This document shows, piece by piece, positions 20,041-32,649 of a stretch of DNA of 64,000 nt. The stretch's first letter is position 1; every line of letters begins with the position of its first letter. Under the pieces are notes generated by a model. It saw only the letters and a list, made by a program, of their open reading frames with translations. It was not told where the DNA came from and made no database searches. The stretch is from Turnera subulata (taxonomy: Eukaryota; Streptophyta; Magnoliopsida; Malpighiales; Passifloraceae): assembly GCA_028386065.3 (NCBI GenBank), contig JAKUCV010000319.1:102088-166087 (forward strand), in the 5' to 3' direction. The position numbers were made by a program, and so were the translations under genes.

Positions 20041-23000
20041 TGTAAGTATACAGGGTTGTTGTAGTACCAAGGTCGTCTCACAGGGTTCTTTGCTAAGTAC
20101 TAATAACAGTGTGACTTGTGATTATCTAGAGAAATAAATAAAAGTGAAGAGTTTGATGATTTAGATCGGAAAGCTAAAGCAAATAGAAACAACTAAAATA
20201 AATAATATTAAATATCTAGGACTTCGGGGAATTCCTTACTAAAGCTTCCATGCAGTTACGTGCAACACAACCAAGCTATGTTTTGTCACTACACAACCTG
20301 CCTATGTAAAATCTCATATTAAATCTGAAAATAAACTCCTTTAAAAGAACAGGTAAATCTAAACTAGATCGATAGCCTACTCTCGTAGCGCCGTAAAATC
20401 CCTTCCTAATTTATTTCCACTATCCATTTGCCACTGTTAAAATAAACTAAGAGCATTAAGAAATTTACCTACTTAATCTCCAATAAAAAGCACGATTTAG
20501 CCCGATTCTAGGTCGGTTTTTAAAGCCCGATTTATGTTTTCGTATAGGTAAACGACGTTGTCACTTAACGTTCTCCTATTTTGGATTTATACTAAAGGAT
20601 GGCCAGTCAATTAACATAGTGAAGTTTCATGAACCAAATTGAAGAAGAATAAATCAGAAAAAAAAAAAACTTAACTAAATAAGCATGGAAATAATTAACA
20701 AGTTCAACCCCCTCATCCTAGATTGTAAATTTAGCAAGACATAACTTTAAAGAAAATAACAAGTACTTGAAAATAATTCATCATGATTTAATTCAAGGAA
20801 ATCAAAAGAGAAAATCCCCAAGCCAAGAATTTTCAAAAAAGCTAAAGCTAAAAATGCTAAAGTTTACAAGAGAATGTAATAAAAGGAAAGTAGAAGCTCC
20901 AAAACTACTTGTATCTTTTTTTTTCTTGCCAAATGAAGGATGCTTTTTATGCCTAGGATTGCCTTCCTTTTATAATACTAAGGGGGGACCATCATGTGGC
21001 TGGAAAGTGTCTTTAGATGGAGCAAAAAGTGGAGCATGTGTGGTTCCTTATTTTTGCGCCAAATACAGGAAGTGGAGGACCACTTCTTGCACCAATTTTC
21101 AGCCAACCAAAACCACCTCTTCCTTTCATTTTTTCATGCAATGTAAGGTGGTGGCCTAGCTTCATGCAAATGAAGCCACATGTTCTTGGACCAAGTCTTC
21201 TTTGGATGACATCAGCTAGAAAAAAGTCACAAGCATGACACAAATGTATGGTGCTTCACATGATGGGCTTTTAAAATTGGGCTTCTTTACTTTTTTCTTC
21301 TTTCTAAATCAATCCACAAAAATTTCTGGAGTGTTCTTATGAAGAACTTGGGCCAAATTTTGGGTGGTGCCACCCGAGCTTGTCACGTGTCCATAGGTTG
21401 TCCATGCTGAAATAATTCGCATAGGCAACCTATGATTTTACTGCACATCTTGTCAAAAATCTATCATTTATTTCTAAATTCTGCATAAAAATATTAGAAC
21501 TTGAACAAAGGGAAATTAAGAGGTAAATGAATAGAAAATGATAAAAAGTAAACAAAATAATGAAATAAACAATATTTTGCAAGTTAAAAACTGTAAAAAG
21601 AGTCCATAAGGCACCGTTTGTTTCGTGGTACTTGGACCAAGTCCAAGTGGACTGGCGTGGACTTGGACTCGAGTCTGCGTTTGGCTCGCGGACTTTGGAT
21701 GAGTCCATGTGGACTTCCATGGACTCTAGTCCCCTGCTCGTGGTACTCGGGCATGGACTCGAGGCCCCTCTAAATGGTGTGGCCTCGGAGTCCAGGCGCA
21801 ATGGACTCAAGATTAATGACAAAATTAACCCTGCTTATTTTTCAATATTCCAACACTACCCAACCCAATAAAATGCCCTAAACCATTTTTTCCCTCTCTC
21901 TCTATTTTCTTTTCTTCTCCCCCTTTCTCTGCTTTCCCCCACGACCTCTCCCTACTCCCACCTCCTGTTCACACGCAACACAACCACCAAATTCCTTTTG
22001 ATTTTGCCAAGCCACCACGAGGAAGAAGTCGCCGGCCTCCTCTCCTCTAACCCTCTTCTTTTCTAATTGCTTTATATTACTTTTTCGTTTTCTTTTGGCT
22101 TCCTCTTCTCAACCAAAAAGCCTATTTCCTCCATTTTTCTTGCCCGTTTCCAGCCATGGTATCCATCAAACCGCAGTGGGGTGGGTGCCGCGATTACATG
22201 GGAAGCAATTTGATGGGTTAAAAAGAATTAAATGGAGGGTTTGTGAAGGGATTTATGGTGGGATTGGTAAAGCTAATGAAAAATTGATTTTCAATTTTGG
22301 GTGCGTTTTACTTTGATTTAGTTGAGGGCCTTTGCTTCTGGAAGGTTAACTGATGTCTGGGAAGGTTGAATTCGAGTTGAAACTGTAAGATTTGGCGGAT
22401 TGAAAATCTAGGGTTCAGAAGGGGAAAATTTTGGGAATTTTTGTCAATTCGAGTTCTAATCTCGAAATTGGTTGGGGGGAAGTGTTTACGAGACACTGAT
22501 TATAGGTTTGATAGCTTGATTTAGTATAGATAATTCGCATTTTGGAGCAATTTTGGATTTTTGATGCGGAATAAATTAAGAATTTTATTTAATCTGAATT
22601 CTAATGTTCAAATTGGCAGTAAAGAAGTCCGACAAGATTTTTGTTCGAACTTCATGGATTGTATTACTGGTGGTTAATTAATTTTTTGAATTTTTATGAA
22701 ATTTTAAATTAAAAATTTTGATATATTGAGTTTAAATCGTAAAATGGAATAAAAAAAATACTAAATTATATAGAATATATATGGGTTGATATTTTTTTCC
22801 CGAAACTTGGCTGAACTGTTCGTAAAATACTCTTGAATACGATCTTTTGTAAATTTTCATGTTACAAGAATTTATTTAATATAAAAATATTTTTTGATGA
22901 TAACATCATGTATTAATAATCACAATATATATAATAACAATTAAATTATTTGTTTTTATGGCCAATTTGATTTGTTTGTTTGTTGGAGGAAATTGCAATT

Positions 23001-23370
23001 ATTTATCTAGAAGAATCCAAAAGTTTTACCTTTATATAATTTAAGATACATATATGCATGCGTATATATTATAAATGTTAGTGGTTTTGGAAAAAAAGAG
23101 GCAAAGGGTAATGATAATATAAGATTATGACTTAATGTTCATATTTTTTCCCAATAATATAGGGACATTCACGTCATTTTTGTCATTTAGTCCAACTCCA
23201 GTCCACGTATAACCAAGCTTCATTTCTCTGGACTAGGCTTAAGTCCACGGTGTACAATACACACAACCAAACGCAGTCTGGACTTGCCTAGTCCATGCCC
23301 ACTTGGACTTGGACTGGCAAGTCCCACGTTCCAAACAGTGCCGAACTGAGTGCAAAATTCGCACTCATCA
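20041..23370 (-). repeat. OTA gypsy 5' LTR, split by a DNA transposon
   Basis: Plus-strand start TGTAAGTATACAGGG at 20041. The far end is taken as CTCATCA at 23370, since the minus strand would then begin TGATGAGTGCGAATTTTGCAC, usual for this group. Removing 21610-23342 leaves about 1.6 kb. No ORF within is credible. Confidence 0.65.
21610..23342. mobile_element. PIF/Harbinger-like non-autonomous element
   Basis: Imperfect terminal inverted repeats of about 75 bp: GGCACCGTTTGTTTCGTGG on the left against GGCACTGTTTGGAACGTGG (reverse strand) on the right, both running into CAAGTCCAAGTGG and CTGCGTTTGG. Flanks are TAA (21607-21609) and GAA (23343-23345), a 3-bp target copy with one change. No transposase is visible. 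A CT-rich then GC-richer stretch at 21890-22300 looks gene-like (short ORF 22095-22316) but is not recognised. Confidence 0.65.
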
Positions 23371-23839
23371 CCCTCCTACAAGGACAGTGTCGGATGATGA
23401 CATACCTTGGGGTCAAAAGTCTCTTTCAAGAGGTCCAAAACAACATTCAACTCTCCATCTATTCAAATGAATGCCTCAAAGAATGGGGTCCCTCCAAAAG
23501 AAAAGCCTTTTGCATCTGCCGTGCAAAAACACCATTTGAGAGAAAGCACTAATACTCAATGAATGTGCGGTTCTATCAAGGGGAAAGAAAAGGTTGTTCT
23601 TGAGGTGGAAGATTGCGGTGGCTGAGGATGATGAAGTGTAGCCATCAGATGGTGAGGAAGTCTTTGCTCAACACACTAGCAAAAAGGGAAATGTCTCCAA
23701 ATTTATAAAGAGACCCCGCGCACAGAAATTGGTCCTTCTCACTCCAGGAACATCTATGACATTAGAGATGTGGCTAGGTTAGTTGGTAAAGAGTTCAAAT
23801 TCCTGAAGTCATTCACTATTCACTTTGATGACTTGGTTG

Positions 23840-25427
23840 CGTGAACACCCAAATTTGACCCACCTATATTTTGTTAATTTAAATTTTAGATGTGTTTGCA
23901 CCTAGTGAGATAATTTAATCTTAGGGTAGAATATATCTAGAATTTAATTTAAAAAGTATGGATATTATATTAATTTGGGCTTTTGATATGCTTAAATTGG
24001 GTGATTAATGAGATAATTTTATCCTGAGCTAAAATATATTTAAGGTCTGATTTAATATTGTGGTTAATTTGTTCATTTGAACTTTTCATTTGTTTTAACC
24101 CATTATCAATTAGATGATTTAATTTTGGGCAAATAATAGGTTTAGAGTCTGAATTAATAAAATATCGACCCTCCAGCAATAGTGACCCATGAAAACATAT
24201 TACTTGCAGCTTAATTTAGCTCTGAAATTCGTGGAAATTAAGAATTAATTTTTTCCTCTTTTGTGTTTTGTGTATTTGTGTTAAGAAAGTGTGGAAAATA
24301 GGCAAAATAGGGTGTGTTAATGATAAAGAGAAAAAGAGTGGGAGTTCCCTACAAGTTATGAGAGTTTCCTCGACAGAGAGTATTAATGTTGGGCGTAGGA
24401 ATCAAGCCAAGTTGGAATAAATGAGAATCAAAGCTGAAATAGGAAAGAACATGAACAGTACCCGGGTCTCGACGGTCATCTCGCCATGACCGCTAGGCCC
24501 GAGCGATCATTCAAGGATTCCGCCAAACCATGGCGGTCATGCATTCCAGTTTCGGAAATTTTTCATATTTTTCCTCTTTTCTTGGTCCTAGCTCTTAGCT
24601 ATCAGATCTAGGGTTTCATTCTTGGCCCTATGATTACAGTGACTACTCTTGCCTAAACACTGTATATAGACCCCCTACTCACTTTTTAAGGAGTCACATT
24701 TCTTTTCTACAGACACACTATAAGCTTAGGTGCTTGGAGAAACGTTTTTCCTCTAAGCCTAGAAACACTTTTGGGAGCTGTTATTTTGTTGGAATTTCGT
24801 GGAATGAGCATCAAGAAGTTTTCAGCAAGAAGAGTTTGAGAGGAGATCAAGATAGAGCTTAGAAGTGGCAATAATTTGGGGTTAGAAGACAACCCCAAGC
24901 CATGAGCTATGGGAGAGCTACAAGAGGTAATCTAGATCCCTTTTTGATTGATTTTTGCTACTGATTTCATGATTGATGCTTGCTGTAATGATGATGATAT
25001 GATTCTTGTGTGATGCCATGTAAGAACTACGTGAGTTTTGAATCCGGGGGGTATGTAGGTGGTTTCTAGTGGTGAAAAATCAAGCTCAATTATTTATTTA
25101 TTTTCATTGCTATGATTTTTCTTCCACACATGCACAATGTTCACAGGCCATACCTTTTGTTCTTCAATTGCACACGATTTCGCCCCAACACAAGTGGGTG
25201 CCTAACACCTTCTCACTTGTGACGAATCCCCCGAATCCAACATTCTCTAGTTCGCTAAATATCAGTCCCTTATGATGTTGTCTATGAAAGAGGAAGTGAT
25301 ACTAGAGGTTTTTCAATTAATTTTTCCACAAAATAAAATCGAGGTGGCGACTCCTTTGATTGTTGGATGAAAGAAGGTGTAAGGAAAAGGTGAGGAGGTC
25401 AATTAATTTTTGGCCTGGGTTCTCACA
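23840..25427 (+). repeat. Solo LTR, OTA-like family (1588 bp)
   Basis: Starts CGTGAACACCC (TGTGAACACCC in the related LTR 48791-50521) and ends TCTCACA. Flanked by GGTTG (23835-23839) and GGTTA (25428-25432). The interrupted protein reads through when the LTR is skipped, which confirms the ends. Contains a conserved hairpin at 25190-25220. The ORF at 24707-24898 and others inside are chance. Confidence 0.9.
25190..25220 (+). promoter_or_regulatory. Conserved LTR hairpin, copy 1
   Basis: ACAAGTG pairs with CACTTGT around the constant core GGTGCCTAACACC-TTC. Same position as the hairpins at 50324-50354 and 53660-53690, with compensatory changes. Confidence 0.7.
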
Positions 25428-25959
25428 GGTTAGTTCGGGACAATGAAATTGTTGAGAGACCCGGACTCATGGGACTTGCCACATTCCAAGCTCCTGCATA
25501 CAAATTGTTAGTTCAAGAATTCTACACCAGCATGAACCCCTTGCGCGATGATGATAGAAATACCATAAGGATTCAAAGTTCCATTTGTGGAAAATCTATC
25601 TTTGTTGATGCCAGACTTATCTGAACTCTACTTAACCTCAAGACAGAGATTGTGATTGTACTACAACACTAGCTCTGGAAATGCCATTTCCATTCCTTAC
25701 ACAGCAAGTGTATCAGAACAAAGAAAGCTTCTATTTGGGCAGATTAACAGGAAGGGCGAATATCAAGAATTGTCTACCGAACATAGGATTATTTGTTAAT
25801 TCATCAAGTATGTTCTAACCCCTCGTCATGGTCATCAAACCTATCTGAAGACCTATGACATGTGGATTCTCGGTTACTTGTTGTCAAATAGCCCAGTCGA
25901 TTTTGGCTTTATCATCTTCGCTCATCTTCTACATAATCAAGCCTGAACCTATGGCAATT

Positions 25960-27350
25960 TGTAACGCGCTGACATTTCGTAATTTATTTATGAATTCTGG
26001 AATTTAATTTCCAATTTTACCCTTAAAAAATTTTTTGGAATTTATTGTCAAGGGAAATATTTTATTTCCTTGGAAGTATTTTTTTTGTTTTGGAATTACC
26101 CTTAATCGATTTTTTTATGGAAATAAATCATGTTCGAGTATGAAACACAACATTTAATGTAGTTTTATCAAAAACTACATTGTTTTGAGGAAAGAAGGAA
26201 AAAAGCAGAACAAACATAAATTGCATTCACCGCGACCGAGTCCAAAATGATATTCAAACCCTAAACCTCCTTTTCTCTTTTCCTCCTCTGTCCTATCTTT
26301 TTTGTCCCAGTCGCTGCTCCCAAACTTCTCTTATCTCTCTCTTTCTCCCACGATTCTTTTCTCTTCTCTCCCTTTTAACCATTACCGCTGCTAGCCTCTC
26401 TCTCTCTCCCGCTCCCTCTTCAAGTAGCTTCTCATGCAGTCAGGAAACTGTTGCCGCATTGAGGAAGAAAGAGACGTGGGAGGCCTACTAGGCTTGGACT
26501 GGGCAGCGGTATAACGTCGTTGGCTCTGCCTTACACGTCGCCCTTTAGAGGTAGGCGTCGCGCTACTTCTCCCTCTCGCTCCTCTTTTCCCTCTCTATTT
26601 ATTATCTCGTGATGGATTTCTATTTCAATTAACTCGGCTTGGGTTTTCATTGTTGCGGTGGCGGGTCAGGTGTGGGTGTTGTTGGGCGTGTGGTGGTCGG
26701 GATGTTGGCTTCCAGTAGTGCGTTGTGTTGTTGCTAAGGTTTCGAGACCTAGGTGTGAAGGTCCAACCTTGGGCAGAGTGGATTCTTGTTTTCCGCTAAG
26801 GATCCGACACCCTCAAACCCTTACTAAATTTGTTTTGATGCCTTGTAGGTTTTTGTGTATTGAATAGGATGTTGGTTGCTGGTTTCTGGGGTTTCGCAGG
26901 GTTTTGTGGTCGTGTTTCCGGGTTTGCTATGGTGTTTCTCTAGTGAGCTCGTGTACTATTCCGGCGGGGTTTGACTGGTATCTGGCGAGCAGATTACTCT
27001 TCCGGCGAGTAAGTAGGGTCCCAGTGGAGCAGAATCTTTTTCGAGACATTATTTTAAGTTTCATACATGGCATGTATTATGCGGATATAATCTATGTGTC
27101 GGGAATAATTAGGTCTTGGTGAAAACCGCGTGCGGAGAGTGAGTGGCGCGTGGCCAAAATCCGACCGACGCACATAGTACCTTTAGGACGGAAAGTCTTG
27201 AGCTTGGGTATAACCTTAGAGCGAGTATTAAGAAAACCTGGCCTAGGCCCATTAACATTGCACTATAATCATGCATGAGCTTAATTTGACTTAATAGGGG
27301 CTAAATCATATTACTATTCGCTCCAAGTGGCAGTCTCATCGCCAGGCTCA
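25960..27350 (+). repeat. Tekay-like LTR, possibly solo
   Basis: Begins TGTAACGCGCTGAC, like the Tekay LTR at 61195 (minus strand TGTAACGCCCCGAC), and shares the following AT-rich, then CT-rich layout. A possible end is GGCTCA at 27350, with CAATT (25955-25959) and CAATA (27351-27355) as flanks. The short ORFs within are not credible genes. Confidence 0.5.
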
Positions 27351-30143
27351 CAATATTTATGTATTTTTTAAAAAATTTATTGTTATATTATTTATTTATT
27401 TATTTGAGTCAAAAAAATTAATATATTAGTTATTTAATTTCCGATTGTATAAATGAGAAATCTTAAGAGAATTGATTCTTCCTTAAAAAAACAAATCAAC
27501 AAGAAGAGAAAAATGTACAATCTCCAATGTTTCAAGAGCCTTTGATTAGTTTCATGAGTTATTTCATGTTATATTGTCATTGAATTGATTTGCAATTAAG
27601 CTTTTTTCATGATGATATATACACAAAATATGGAAAATGCTTGGCGACCTGGAAGAGTAATTACTTGAATAAGAATTGAAATTCTGGTTTGTGAGGGCCA
27701 TAAATATCATATGTTTCTTTTTCTTTTCATTTTGTATTATATACCATCTGAATGGTTAAGTTAACATAGTCATTCACAAATTAACTATATATTTAATTTA
27801 AGATAGTAATAATAATTATATTAAAATTGTACAGTTTCTAAAAAATAATTAATATATTTATATTGAAATATATAGTAAATTTAATTTTAAATTATTTTGT
27901 CTTAACTATATTCTGGGGGTCTATTTGTGGTATTATTTTCTGTTTCTAAATAATTACTGGTGTTATTTATTAAAAAATAATTAAACTAAATATTTATTTT
28001 CAAATTAATTTTTAAATTTTATAGACTGTAAGGAAACATAGTAGTAAAAAATGTTGAATGAGTTAATTGTCACCAATAATTAGCCCCAATATTTTTTAAA
28101 TAAATGAAAGTAATTATTTAACTAAAAAATAATTAATATATTTTTATTAATTATGTGGTAATTATCTGATATATTTTATTAATTACCTGTATTTTAGAGC
28201 TCAATATTTTTTAATAAAATTAGATTTTATTTCCCAAAAAATATTAAATGGAATTAATATAACTAAAAATTAGTTAAAATAATTTTAATTAAATTATAGA
28301 AGAGATTTAATATTTTGTGCATTTTATTTTAAACATATTCTATTTTTGCATGGTATTTTTATATTATTAGAAATTTTTTAAATGATTACTCACATTATTT
28401 ATTTATAATTTTAAAAATTAATTAATATATTTATATTTAAATATATAGTAAATATAATATTTTCCCTATTTTAAAGCCGTAATCTATTTTTCAGGGGCTA
28501 TGTGGGAATTATTTTGTATCTATATAAATACGTTAAAGCAAAAACCCAAACCAACTTCTGAAACGTGTCAATCTCGCCACAAAATGCAACCAGGCCTCCA
28601 TATGCTGACATGACAGGGTGATAGCCCCTCTCCTGAATTTGAAATTTCGTTTTCTTTTTGTAATTTGGAATTTCTGCTAATTAGAAAAAAAATAAAGAAG
28701 CAATTCGTTATATATTTGTCTTTCCTATAAGAAAACCTATATGCACTGTTTTAAGACCTATTAATGTGTAATTAAGAAGCAATTCTAAACTGACATGCAC
28801 TAAACATTGTACATAGTATTTACTGTACAACGCAAAAAAAAGTAAAGAAATGTTAAGAAATCGAAATGTATATGAAGAGATAAGAGATATGGAAAGGCAA
28901 ACCATCCAGGGAATATGAAGTAGTAGGCTTTCGTATATGATTGTAGTAAGATATCGTACATTTATTTCAAATTCTTTATATCAATATTAAACTAATTCAT
29001 GGATTTAGTAGAATTAAAATTTAGCAAAAACACACTACGGGGGTAATTATGGCCAACATAGAAAGCAAACTCTTGGAGGAATTTTAAGGAATCTTAACGT
29101 ATTAATTCCCTCTATTTAGTAACACTAAGTTTTTTTATAAGATTGCCAACAGAACAGGATCGTGGTAGGGGTAAAAAAAAAATAATAAGTTGGAGGATCG
29201 GGGACTGAACAGATTCGTCAAGAGAATTGCAAGAGTTGGCGTCGTGGTCGGCGGCGAAGAGAAAGTGTGGGTGACGACGGGAGTTAGGTAATTTTTGGTT
29301 AGGGTTTCAGAGACACAGGACGGAAAAGAAAAGAGATAAGAGATAGGTTTCGGGAAGAAAAGAAAAATGAGTGAGAGAGCTGAAGATACAAACAAGAAAA
29401 CCATCCCCCAACCACACCCATTGAAAAACAGCATCGTTAAAACACTCATGCACCACCGAAAACGACGCCATTTTCTGTTTTATGCTTCATTTTTTCAAAA
29501 CGATTTAGTTCTAGGGAAAGCTGCACAAGTCAGGTTAAGAAAACTATCCCAAACATTGATGCTAAAATTCATACCTTATTATATCTTATCTATCAATTGA
29601 TATTGAAAACTAATATACATTTTTTTTGACATCATCATAAAAAAGTCATAAAACGGTACTTAATATATGTATATAGTTTTTACTGTCCACTAATGTGCAA
29701 ACCATTGGGGCTATTAACCATTTTGTACTAAGTCGAATACATACAAATAATTAAAGAGCATAAAACTTACGGACATTACGAGAAAAATAATTAAGGGATC
29801 CTTACATAATATCCCAAACTAAATTAATTAATAAAAAAATAGAGAACCAGACCCACACCAATAAGCCCAATACAAATATCCCTTTTATAAAATATTAAGT
29901 CAAAGAATCCAAAACAATCATTAACCCTAGACGATGAGACCTTTAAAATCGGAACCAATAACTGTCTTCTCAACTTCTGCTCCCAATAGAGGCGATGATT
30001 CAATATCCCAACTGAATGCAGTATATTGCAATATGAGAAAATGTTAGGAAGAACCAACTGAACGTGCACAAAACTTCCATATAAGGAGACGTTGTTGGTA
30101 TCAAAAACTCCCACCAAAAAGCAATATCTCTTACCATAGTACA
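27351..30143. other. AT-rich DNA without recognised gene
   Basis: 27360-29110 is very AT-rich with many TTATTTAA runs and no coding signal. 29150-29470 is less AT-rich and looks like a minus-strand 5' region (CTAACCAAAAATTACC, CCGCCGACCACGACGCC) but gives no recognisable protein. 29600-30130 shows nothing. Confidence 0.5.
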
Positions 30144-30419
30144 GTGCAAGACTTCAACTCCAAAAAGTCTGATATCGAACAAGTTATTTCCTACCTCAAA
30201 GAGGAGAGAAAACAACTGTATGAAAGTTGTTCCAAGTTATTGTCTGCAATGCAAAGGATGCAGAAAATTGTGAATGACCAAGATAGGGCATTGGAGATGT
30301 GGCAGGAAGCGACACTGGAAATCCATTACAAGTGGGCTGCGAAAGAAAGAGAATGTTTAGTGCTTTTAGAGGAAAACCTCGACCTCAAAGTGGAAGTCAA
30401 AAAAAGAAGAAAGATTTGA
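30144..30419 (+). CDS. Hypothetical coiled-coil fragment
   Basis: 91-codon frame without an ATG at its start (GTG), so probably an exon or fragment. The protein is charged and helical (KSDIEQVISYLKEERKQLYE, MQRMQKIVNDQDRALEMW, WAAKERECLVLLEENLDLK), with a coiled-coil heptad look. An AATAAA occurs about 65 bp after the stop. I do not recognise it. The upstream AG at 30137-30138 could be a splice acceptor. Confidence 0.4.
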   Translation: MQDFNSKKSDIEQVISYLKEERKQLYESCSKLLSAMQRMQKIVNDQDRALEMWQEATLEIHYKWAAKERECLVLLEENLDLKVEVKKRRKI

Positions 30420-30563
30420 GAATGAGTATTTTGTATGTCTGTAATGTTCGTTAATATGATTAGTAGTACAACTTTTTCCTTCAATAAAAAAACTGTTTCT
30501 ATGATCTATGAATCTATATTGTTACTGTAACTGGAAACCATATTGTCAAGTACAAGACTTTGC

Positions 30564-31676
30564 ATCATATACTTATTCACTACCTTAAGACATCTTTTGC
30601 ACCGATAGGAAAAAAGTGGTAGACAAAAATATAATTTATAGCATAAATAGTTGCCATGGAATTATAAGTTGGCATTACAGAACACTGAAAATCTATTAAG
30701 ATTAAAGGTTTCTAAATAGAAATTCTATACTTTTAAGTATCTAATGTTAAATTAGTTCAAAAAAAGGCGATCCAATTTAATCAGCCAACTTTATTTTCAA
30801 AAAACAAAATACCGGTTAGAATACAACAACGTACTAGGGTTTTCTATTTGGAACGGTTGACATTCCTAATTGATAGGTGCTAATCATTCCCAAGAAGATA
30901 GCAGCCCCATTAAGATAACAATAACTATTGGGCTATCATATACTTATTCACTACCTTAAGACATGTTTTGCACCGATAGAAAAAAAAGTGGTAGACAAAA
31001 ATATAACTTATAGCGTAAATAGTTGCCATGGAATTATAACTTGGCATTACCGAACATTGAAAATCTATTAAGATTAACGGTTTCAAAATAGAAATTCTAT
31101 ACTTTTAAATATGTAATGTTAAATTAGTTAAAAAATGGCGATCCAATTTAATCGGCCAACTTTATTTTCAAAAAACAAAATACCAGTTAGAATACAACAT
31201 TGTACTAGGGTTTTTTATTTGGAACGGTTGACATTCCTAATTAATAGGTGCTAATCATTCCCAAGAAGATAGCAGCCCCATTAAGATAACAATAACTTTG
31301 GGCTATCATACACTTATTCACTACCTTAAGACATGTTTTGCACCGATAGAAAAAAAAAAAGTGGTAGACAAAAATATAATTTATAGCGTAAATAGTTGGC
31401 ATGGAATTATAACTTGGCATTACAGAACACTAAAAATCTATTAGGATTAACGGTTTCAAATAGAAATTCTATACTTTTAAATATGTAATGTTAAATTAGT
31501 TAAAAAATGGCGATCCAATTTAATCGGCCAACTTTATTTTCAAAAAAAAAAACGGGATAGAATACAACAATGTACTAGGGTTTTCTATTTGGAACAGTTG
31601 ATATTCCTAATTAATAGGTGCTAATCATTCCCAAGAAGATAGCAGCCCCGTTAAGATAACATAACTATTGGGCTAA
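30564..31676 (+). repeat. Three tandem copies of a 370-bp repeat
   Basis: Units start at 30564, 30936 and 31306 with TCATA(T/C)ACTTATTCACTACC and end near TAACTATTGGGCTA. They are close to 95 percent alike by eye, and non-coding. Confidence 0.9.
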
Positions 31677-31689
31677 GCGAACCGCCTCG

Positions 31690-31833
31690 CACTTCCATAT
31701 ATAAAGGTTACCATCTCCTATAAACTAATATTGAACACCATTCGAAAAAGAGTAAACTCAATCTTACTATCCAAACATGGAGTTGAACTCACTGAACCTG
31801 TGGTGGTGACGGCCTGTGGGCGCGGCGACAGTA
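31690..31833 (+). promoter_or_regulatory. Promoter plus truncated gene start
   Basis: CATATATAAAGG at 31696-31707 is followed about 75 bp later by ATG (31776), MELNSLNLWW and then a stop. It looks like the core promoter and first codons of a host gene whose body is missing. Confidence 0.35.
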
Positions 31834-32649
31834 TTTGAACTTCAAAGAATTCTGGGTTAGTTTGGGAAAGTGTAAGAATGATGTGGGGAAAGTGAAGATA
31901 ATGAATTCAATTTCGCTCGTTTGGGAACAGGACAGAACGACGAGGGATTGAGTTGAGGGGACAGCGAAGCAGCTGAAAGTACAAAAATAACCTTACTTAA
32001 TATTAATATGAAAATAAAAAACTAGCCGAAAGTACAAAAGTAATCTTACTTAATATTAATATAAAAAGCAAAAACTACATGTCATATAATAATAATAAAT
32101 GACAAGTAGTTTATCTATATTTATAACTATATAGCACGAGCTAGAAAAATAGAAAATTAATGTAATTACAATTAATTAACTAGTATATGCTTGCGATACT
32201 AAAATAACATTGGGTCGCATATTTAATTTTTTTTCCTGCACAACTCCTACAACTTCTATTTTTATTTCTACTCAAAAACAAAATAGAGCTAGAAAAATAG
32301 CAAATTAATATAATTACAATTAATCTACTATCATGTGCATGCGATACTAAAATAACATTAAGTCGCATATTTAATTTTTTGTTTTCCTCCACAACTCCTA
32401 TTTTTATTTCTACTAAAAAACTAAATCTAAATAAAATATTTTTATTTACATTATACATAAGAACCTATTTCTATTCGTTATAAAACAGGGTGATAACAAT
32501 CTATAATCACACCGTTTGGATTCGATCTAATGTTACAGTTAACTATTTAACCCATAACCCCTTTGATTTTGGTGTACAGTGGAATAATTTAAGAAAACTA
32601 CCAACATGAACAACTACAATAAAAAAAATAATAGTAAAAAGTAATAATT
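31834..32649. repeat. AT-rich spacer with short duplications
   Basis: AGC(T/C)GAAAGTACAAAA units recur at about 31972 and 32022. A 145-bp segment is duplicated in tandem at about 32138-32280 and 32284-32430 (TAGAAAAATAG...GTCGCATATTTAATTTTTT). No gene. Confidence 0.6.

Larger units (their letters stand above)
7460..23370 (-). mobile_element. OTA-type gypsy deletion derivative, interrupted by SIRE copia and a PIF/Harbinger-like element
   Basis: Minus-strand Ty3/gypsy element. In its own 5'-to-3' order: LTR 23370-20041 (split by 21610-23342), PBS 20023-20006 matching a tRNA-Asp 3' end, gag start at 19893, gag continuing at 8595 after an 11.2-kb copia insertion, then directly the last part of integrase to 7973. 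Protease, RT, RNase H and most of integrase are absent. Left end approximate. It sits within a plus-strand gypsy ORF that resumes at 23371. Confidence 0.75.
23400..25955 (+). pseudogene. Gypsy (Athila-like) plant-transposon-protein ORF, split by a solo LTR
   Basis: Decayed plus-strand ORF. 23400-23834 reads KGKEKVVLEVE-like and, after a frameshift, VARLVGKEFKFLKSF and HFDDLV. After the solo LTR the frame resumes at 25428 with VRDNEIVERPGLMGLATFQ, LLVQEFYTSMNPLRDDD, IQSSICGKSIFVDARL. Stops follow, then YDMWILGYLLSNSPVDFGFIIFAHLL near 25890. It belongs to the same domain family as the SIRE env-position ORF, though diverged. The left part was cut by the gypsy LTR ending at 23370, and the right end by an LTR beginning at 25960. 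Confidence 0.65.
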
